A stretch of DNA of 64,000 nt, from positions 372,001 through 436,000 of the forward strand of contig NZ_JANKHH010000003.1 in NCBI RefSeq assembly GCF_024626475.1. Direction: 5' to 3'. How positions within the stretch are numbered: the stretch's first letter is position 1; every line of letters begins with the position of its first letter. This DNA comes from Parerythrobacter lacustris (GTDB taxonomy: Bacteria > Pseudomonadota > Alphaproteobacteria > Sphingomonadales > Sphingomonadaceae). This document shows, piece by piece, positions 59,553-64,000 of this stretch. The notes under the pieces are model-generated. The model saw only the letters and a program-made list of their open reading frames with translations. It searched no databases and was not told where the DNA came from. The position numbers were made by a program, and so were the translations under genes.

Positions 59553-60104
59553 CTACCGGCAATCCTCGACTACGCGGGTGATTTCGGGCCATGCCGGCAG
59601 GTACAGCGTCTGCAGGCCCGCCGTCTCGACCGCGAACCGCCCTCTGCTGAAGGCTATCGCATCGAGCAGCGGATCGTAGGAGGTGAGTTCCACGCCCAGC
59701 CTTTGCGCGCCGCCGGTATCGGGGGTGGCCGAGACCAGCCGTTCGGCGGTCTCGGTGCGGACGCGCATCGGCACCGCGGCCGGTGCGCGTCCGGGGCGCG
59801 AAAGCTCGACCCGGCGTGTGGGCAGGTCGCAGCGTAGCGAGAATTCGACCATGTTCGCCGGAGAGACGAACTGGGCAAGGCTTCCGCTCGCTTCGCGGTC
59901 GAAGGTCCAGTCACCCGGCGTCTGCGGGGCATCGAGGAAATTGGCGTAGTCCGGCTCTTCGACCACCGGCGGCGGGGTGTAGATCTGGGTGGGGCGCGGC
60001 GTCGGCACGGTGTTTACCGGGGCGGGTTTGGGCGCGGGCGCGCAGCTTGCGGCGAGAAGCGGGGCGGATGCAGCCAGGAGGCGCAGGGCAATTCGGGCGG
60101 TCAT
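59553..60104 (-). CDS. Hypothetical lipoprotein, paralogue of the upstream gene
   Basis: A 183-residue lipoprotein (LLAASC, lipidated Cys21) with a Pro/Thr-rich linker (residues about 22-55) and a globular C-terminal domain: WTFDREASGSLAQF, VEFSLRCDLPTRRVEL, then ITRVVEDC at the end. The spacing of Trp, LRCD, DxLLDxxxxSR-like and the final Cys repeats in the gene directly upstream (60101-60607), so the two are tandem paralogues. The two cysteines LRC and EDC probably pair. Function unknown; envelope location is clear. It overlaps its neighbour by 4 bp. Confidence 0.78.
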   Translation of the reverse strand: MTARIALRLLAASAPLLAASCAPAPKPAPVNTVPTPRPTQIYTPPPVVEEPDYANFLDAPQTPGDWTFDREASGSLAQFVSPANMVEFSLRCDLPTRRVELSRPGRAPAAVPMRVRTETAERLVSATPDTGGAQRLGVELTSYDPLLDAIAFSRGRFAVETAGLQTLYLPAWPEITRVVEDCR

Positions 60105-60607
60105 ACAGTGCTACAAACGTCGATCACGCGCCGAATATCCGGCGTGGCAGGAAAATCGAGCAATTTGTCGAGTGTCGGCCCGACCAGGGTGAAACTCGTG
60201 CCCGCAGCCGCCATCGAGCCGAGGATCGGCTGCTGCGGACTGACCTGCGCGGTCATCGTCGGCAGTTCGCTCGGCGCGGCGACCATCGGCAGGATGAAGC
60301 GCTGACCGCCGGCGATGATCGAGTATTCTTCGCCGGGTTGCACTGTGCCCGCCATCTCGACGATCACTTGCTTGTTGACCCGATCGCAGCGCAGCGTGAG
60401 GCGCGGCTCGCTGTCGGCCCCGGCAAAGGTCACCGCCGTGAGGATCCCCTCGTCCTTGAGCGACCAGGCACCCTGCGCGGTCTCTGCCTGCGGTGCTGCG
60501 GCGGCCGGTGCAGGTGTGGCGGCAACCTCTGTGGGTGCCTGCTCGCTTGCCTGCTGACCACAGGCGGCAAGTGGGAGTGCGGCGATGAGGAGCAGTCTTC
60601 GAGACAT
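60101..60607 (-). CDS. Hypothetical lipoprotein, paralogue of the downstream gene
   Basis: A 168-residue lipoprotein (LPLAAC, lipidated Cys16) with an Ala/Pro/Glu-rich linker and a C-terminal domain with WSLKDEGILTAVTFAG, PRLTLRCDRVNKQVIVEM and RRVIDVC, matching the layout of the downstream protein. ATG 60607 is chosen because the signal peptide begins there; the frame is open much further upstream on sequence without protein character. Start-stop overlap (4 bp) shows an operon of two. It is divergent from tlyA with 69 bp between. Confidence 0.78.
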   Translation of the reverse strand: MSRRLLLIAALPLAACGQQASEQAPTEVAATPAPAAAAPQAETAQGAWSLKDEGILTAVTFAGADSEPRLTLRCDRVNKQVIVEMAGTVQPGEEYSIIAGGQRFILPMVAAPSELPTMTAQVSPQQPILGSMAAAGTSFTLVGPTLDKLLDFPATPDIRRVIDVCSTV

Positions 60608-60676
60608 GGGAATCGGTCGGGCTCCGTTCAGCTGGGTTCTTGGCAAAAGGTGCCTCGCCCTTCTATCGGCCACACC

Positions 60677-61426
<750 letters not shown>

Positions 61427-61523
61427 ACCGTCTTCCCGCTAATGGACAAGCCGTTCGCCGCCATTGCGGCCCCGACGGTGCGTCGCCATGGTCGCATCTT
61501 CGCGAATCGGACCGGGAGAAGTC

Positions 61524-62072
61524 ATGAACGTCCTCGCCTCCAAAGGGCAATTGCGCGCCAGTTTCATCCGCTGGGCGCTGTTCACCGTCCCGACCTGCGT
61601 GTTGCTCGGTTTCCTTGCCGGGCAGATGGGCGGCCCGGAAAGCGTGTGGTTTCAGAGCCTCGAAAAACCGGCGATCTTCCCCGATCCCAAATGGTTCGGG
61701 ATTGTCTGGACAGTGCTCTACGCCATGATGGGCTTCGCGCTGGCGCTGGTTTGCGCGGCGTGGGGCGCGCGCGGGCGGACGCTGGCCATCGGGCTGTTCG
61801 TAGTGCAGTTCATCATCAACCTCAGCTGGACCCCGGTGTTTTTCGGCGCTTACCAGATGACCGGCGGGCTGGTCGTGCTCGGCACGCTGGCGGCGGCGCT
61901 GATCGCGACGATCGTGATGTTCTGGCGGGTGCGCACGCTCGCGGGGGCGCTGCTGCTGCCCTATTTGGCGTGGGTGTGCTTCGCTTCGGTGCTCAACTAC
62001 CAGTTCCTCCAGCTCAACCCCGGTGCCGACGGGGTCGAGCCGACCCAGCAGGTCCAGCGGATCGAGTTTTGA
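61524..62072 (+). CDS. tspO: TspO/MBR-family tryptophan-rich sensory protein
   Basis: A 182-residue membrane protein with five helices. Family features: KPAIFPDPKWFGIVWTVLYA (helix 1-2 loop), LFVVQFIINLSWTPVFFGAY and WRVRTLAGALLLPYLAWVCF, ending ASVLNYQFLQLNPG. TspO proteins bind porphyrins and affect stress and tetrapyrrole traffic; in photosynthetic alphaproteobacteria they regulate pigment genes. The N-terminal 20 residues are an additional basic segment. GGGAGAA directly before ATG 61524 supports the start. The end lies next to a REP-like repeat. Confidence 0.92.
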   Translation: MNVLASKGQLRASFIRWALFTVPTCVLLGFLAGQMGGPESVWFQSLEKPAIFPDPKWFGIVWTVLYAMMGFALALVCAAWGARGRTLAIGLFVVQFIINLSWTPVFFGAYQMTGGLVVLGTLAAALIATIVMFWRVRTLAGALLLPYLAWVCFASVLNYQFLQLNPGADGVEPTQQVQRIEF

Positions 62073-62085
62073 GCGCCTGTTTTTG

Positions 62086-62175
62086 CGCACGCCATCCGGC
62101 GTGCGATTTCCTCGCTCCCGCGACCTGAAGGTCGCTTCGCTGCGGGCGGCCCGTCGGGCCTATGGCTGCCGCGAC
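62086..62175 (+). repeat. REP-like dispersed repeat, copy 2
   Basis: The core 62103-62175 matches 59403-59475 at 65 of 73 positions. Its left hairpin CGCACGCC-ATCC-GGCGTGCG has different stem bases but the same ATCC loop as copy 1; GCGACC-TGAA-GGTCGC and GGCCC-GTC-GGGCC keep the stems and change the loops. Confidence 0.8.
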
Positions 62176-62242
62176 CAAGTGGAACTCCCGGAGCCGTCCC
62201 TTGAGGCTGGACAAAAGCCGCATCCCGCCCCACTTGAGCGGT

Positions 62243-62494
62243 ATGCAAAGCCAGAACCCATTGATCGCCGACTTCGTCAAACTCGCCAACAGCGCGGCGG
62301 GCACCTTTGCCGGGATGACCCGCGAAGCCCGCGAAGGCGCGCGCGAACGGGTGAAGGAAGCGATGGGCGGAATGGACTTCGTCAGCCGCGAAGAGTTCGA
62401 CGCGGTGAAAGCCATGGCCAGCAAGGCGCGGGAAGAGAACGAAAAGCTGGCTGAACGGCTGGCTGCGCTTGAGGCGAAACTCGCGGATTCCTGA
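62243..62494 (+). CDS. ubiK: UbiK-like accessory factor (BMFP family)
   Basis: An 83-residue protein of the UbiK/BMFP family. The conserved N-terminal part has NPLIADFVKLANSAAGTFAG, then FVSREEFDAVKAMASKAREE, and a coiled-coil C-terminus (LAERLAALEAKLADS). UbiK is an accessory factor for aerobic ubiquinone synthesis and membrane association in proteobacteria. ATG 62243 fits the family start; the open frame upstream lies in the REP-like repeat. It is followed 64 bp later by a small unknown gene and then recO. Confidence 0.9.
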   Translation: MQSQNPLIADFVKLANSAAGTFAGMTREAREGARERVKEAMGGMDFVSREEFDAVKAMASKAREENEKLAERLAALEAKLADS

Positions 62495-62558
62495 ATGCGA
62501 TACCAAATTGGAACCTGAAGCGCCGCTCCTGCATTCGAGCAGGGAAAGGCGGTGAGAC

Positions 62559-62795
62559 ATGTTCACCCAACTCCAGACACCCATGCCTCTGCATGTGCTC
62601 GGTCGCGGTAATGGCCTGGCGATAGCCGTCATCGATTATGGGCCGGAACATAACCTGATCTGGGTAACCGCGATCGATGCTACTGGCGAAATCTGGTGTG
62701 CGCCCAATCCGGAGGTCCGCATGCAGAAGAACTGGACCTTGGGTCGCGGCGAAAGTCTGGCCGTCAAGGCATCGAAGCGGGAACTCGCCGGCTGA
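62559..62795 (+). CDS. Small hypothetical protein
   Basis: A 78-residue protein rich in Trp and Gly: HVLGRGNGLAIAVIDYGPEH, NLIWVTAIDATGEIWCAPNP. The alternating hydrophobic pattern suggests a small beta-sheet. No signal peptide or membrane helix is present. The ATG is preceded by GGTGAG at a fair distance. It lies between ubiK and recO on the same strand, so it is probably co-transcribed. I recognise no family. Confidence 0.68.
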   Translation: MFTQLQTPMPLHVLGRGNGLAIAVIDYGPEHNLIWVTAIDATGEIWCAPNPEVRMQKNWTLGRGESLAVKASKRELAG

Positions 62796-62832
62796 CTTTG
62801 CAGCGCGGGCACTTGCGCTATGCTAGTGCCAG

Positions 62833-63432
62833 ATGAACCTGCGCTCCCCCGCCATCCTCGTTTCCGCGCGCCCGCATGGCGAGACGGCGGTGATTGCCCG
62901 CCTCTTGACCGAGGAACATGGACTGGTTGCGGGATATGTCGCGGGCGGGCGCGGGCGCAATCTGCGCCCAGTGGTGATCCCGGGCAATCTGGTCGAAGTG
63001 GAACTCCGGTCCAAATCCGATAGCCAGTTACCCTTCGCGCGGCTCGAACTGGTGCAGAGCCGGGGGCCGTGGCTGGGCGAGCCGTTGCCTGCCATCGCCA
63101 TCGGCTGGGCGACCGCGCTCACCGCCACTGTTTTGCCCGAGCGCAACGCCTATCCCTCGCTTTATGTCGCGCTGGGCGCTTTGCTCGACGCGGTGTGCAA
63201 TGCCGGTTCGGCGCGCGAATGGCTGCGCGGGATGATCGCTTACGAGGCGCTGCTGTTGCGCGAGCTTGGGTATGGTGGCGCGGTGCCTGCTGCCGAAGCG
63301 GAGCTTGCGCCGCTGTTGGAAATCTTTGCCCTGCAGGGACCGCTGATCGAGCGCTACCTGCTTGCCGACCGCAAGGCCGATGTTATGGCCGCGCGCGGCA
63401 GACTGCGCGAGCGATTGGGGCGGATGGTATGA
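62833..63432 (+). CDS. recO: DNA repair protein RecO
   Basis: A 199-residue RecO protein that helps RecA load onto single-stranded DNA with RecR. The N-terminal OB-fold begins SPAILVSARPHGETAVIARL and continues EEHGLVAGYVAGGRGRNLRP; the C-terminal helical domain has AYEALLLRELGYG. It is shorter than E. coli RecO (about 242 residues), and the zinc-binding region is reduced, as in some alphaproteobacteria. It ends with an ATGA overlap with leuB. Confidence 0.92.
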   Translation: MNLRSPAILVSARPHGETAVIARLLTEEHGLVAGYVAGGRGRNLRPVVIPGNLVEVELRSKSDSQLPFARLELVQSRGPWLGEPLPAIAIGWATALTATVLPERNAYPSLYVALGALLDAVCNAGSAREWLRGMIAYEALLLRELGYGGAVPAAEAELAPLLEIFALQGPLIERYLLADRKADVMAARGRLRERLGRMV

Positions 63433-64000
63433 GAATTGCGGTTTTCCCGGGCGACGGGATCGGTGCCGAAGTGATTGCCGAGGCGCTGCGGGTGCTCGAT
63501 GCGCTGCGCCTGCCCGGTGCAGTCTATCTCGCAGGCGATGTCGGCGCGATTGCCTACCAGCGGCACGGCCACCCGCTGCCGCAGGAAACGGTCGAGACCG
63601 CGCGCAATTGCGACGCGGTGCTGTTCGGCGCGGTGGGCGACCCGTCTTGCGATCACCTCGAGCGGCATCTCCGCCCCGAACAGGCGGTACTCGGACTGCG
63701 GGCGCAACTGGGCCTGTTCGCCAATCTGCGCCCCGCGACGATGTTCGCGGGGCTGGAAGACCTATCGGCGCTGAAGCCCGAAATCGCCCGGCAGATCGAC
63801 CTGCTGATCGTGCGCGAATTGAACGGCGACGTCTATTTCGGCGACAAGGGCACCCGCACCCGCGACGACGGCCAGCGCGAGGGGTGGGACATGATGTCCT
63901 ATTCCGAAGGTGAGGTACGGCGCATCGCCCACACCGCCTTCCTCGCAGCACAGGGACGCAAGGGGCGCTTGACCAGCGTCGACAAGGCCAATGTGCTCGA
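63429..64000 (+). CDS. leuB: 3-isopropylmalate dehydrogenase, truncated by window edge
   Basis: The first 190 codons of a beta-decarboxylating dehydrogenase that oxidises 3-isopropylmalate in leucine synthesis. Family blocks visible: MRIAVFPGDGIGAEVIAEAL, NCDAVLFGAVGDPSCDHLER, EQAVLGLRAQLGLFANLRP, IVRELNGDVYFGDKG and the start of the catalytic region LTSVDKANVL (Lys and Asp). The relationship to isocitrate and tartrate dehydrogenases is close, but the LGLRxxLGLFANLRP helix favours LeuB. It overlaps recO by 4 bp. The rest lies beyond 64000. Confidence 0.92.
   Translation, partial: MRIAVFPGDGIGAEVIAEALRVLDALRLPGAVYLAGDVGAIAYQRHGHPLPQETVETARNCDAVLFGAVGDPSCDHLERHLRPEQAVLGLRAQLGLFANLRPATMFAGLEDLSALKPEIARQIDLLIVRELNGDVYFGDKGTRTRDDGQREGWDMMSYSEGEVRRIAHTAFLAAQGRKGRLTSVDKANVL

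Noticed and set aside
59113..59592. 159-codon leftward ORF crossing the terminator and the REP-like repeat
   Set aside because: It runs through a strong terminator and a repeat shared with another locus, and is Lys/Arg-rich without a motif. Structural signals explain this region better.

Overview
The window is chromosomal DNA of an alphaproteobacterium, most likely a sphingomonad of the Erythrobacteraceae (Erythrobacter, Porphyrobacter or Altererythrobacter type). This rests on high GC content, tightly packed genes with ATGA-type overlaps, and sphingomonad families and gene orders: rpmF-plsX-fabH-ihfA-merR, smc beside two DsbA-like proteins, DciA and mutY, the nfuA-tsaB-rimI-mucR-fur-plsC-miaB-phoH-ybeY-corC series, MucR, and an HTH module next to nadE. 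No name can be assigned without a database search.

Layout. 1-2271: an IS1595-family insertion sequence (147-2263) with 26-bp imperfect terminal repeats, a perfect 8-bp target duplication and lower-GC passenger genes, inserted between two divergent host genes. 2.3-9.3 kb: an S24 repressor, a metallo-hydrolase, a MAPEG protein, the L32/fatty-acid operon, ihfA, a MerR regulator, and two secreted-protein genes each broken by one in-frame stop codon. 9.3-20.7 kb: smc, two thiol-redox proteins, dciA, mutY, a Tat-exported beta-lactamase-fold protein, nudC, a FrnE-like protein, mgtE. 20.8-34.6 kb: a cyclophilin, lipase-like and OmpA-like envelope proteins, and the RNA-modification, ribosome-maturation and iron-sulfur genes (corC, ybeY, phoH, miaB, plsC, fur, mucR, rimI, tsaB, rutE, nfuA), mostly on the minus strand. 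34.7-48.2 kb: an M16 protease, class II DAHP synthase, ergothioneine genes egtB-egtD, a retropepsin-like protease, psd, tRNA-Gln, a YghU-type GST, and NAD synthetase carrying an N-terminal HTH domain. 48.3-64 kb: a polysaccharide deacetylase / LMW phosphatase / ATP-grasp group, envelope proteins, a redox group (nitroreductase, DoxX, pirin, LysR), trhO, ilvE, paired lipoproteins, tlyA, tspO, ubiK, recO and the start of leuB.

Most notable observations: (1) the complete IS1595-family element with a three-ORF cargo; (2) a 117-bp hairpin-bearing segment that looks inserted in frame in egtB; (3) an HTH domain fused to NAD synthetase with an inverted repeat over its ribosome binding site; (4) a mini-locus around 59.05-59.38 kb with a 15-nt match to the 3' end of 16S rRNA, which on the other strand is a near-perfect Shine-Dalgarno for a tiny ORF; (5) a small transcription unit at 27.5-27.8 kb with promoter, ribosome binding site and a 30-codon ORF; (6) a dispersed REP-like repeat in two copies whose differences largely spare the hairpin stems. 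No CRISPR array, rRNA operon, prophage or replication origin was seen. Protein families were recognised from motifs by eye, not by search.
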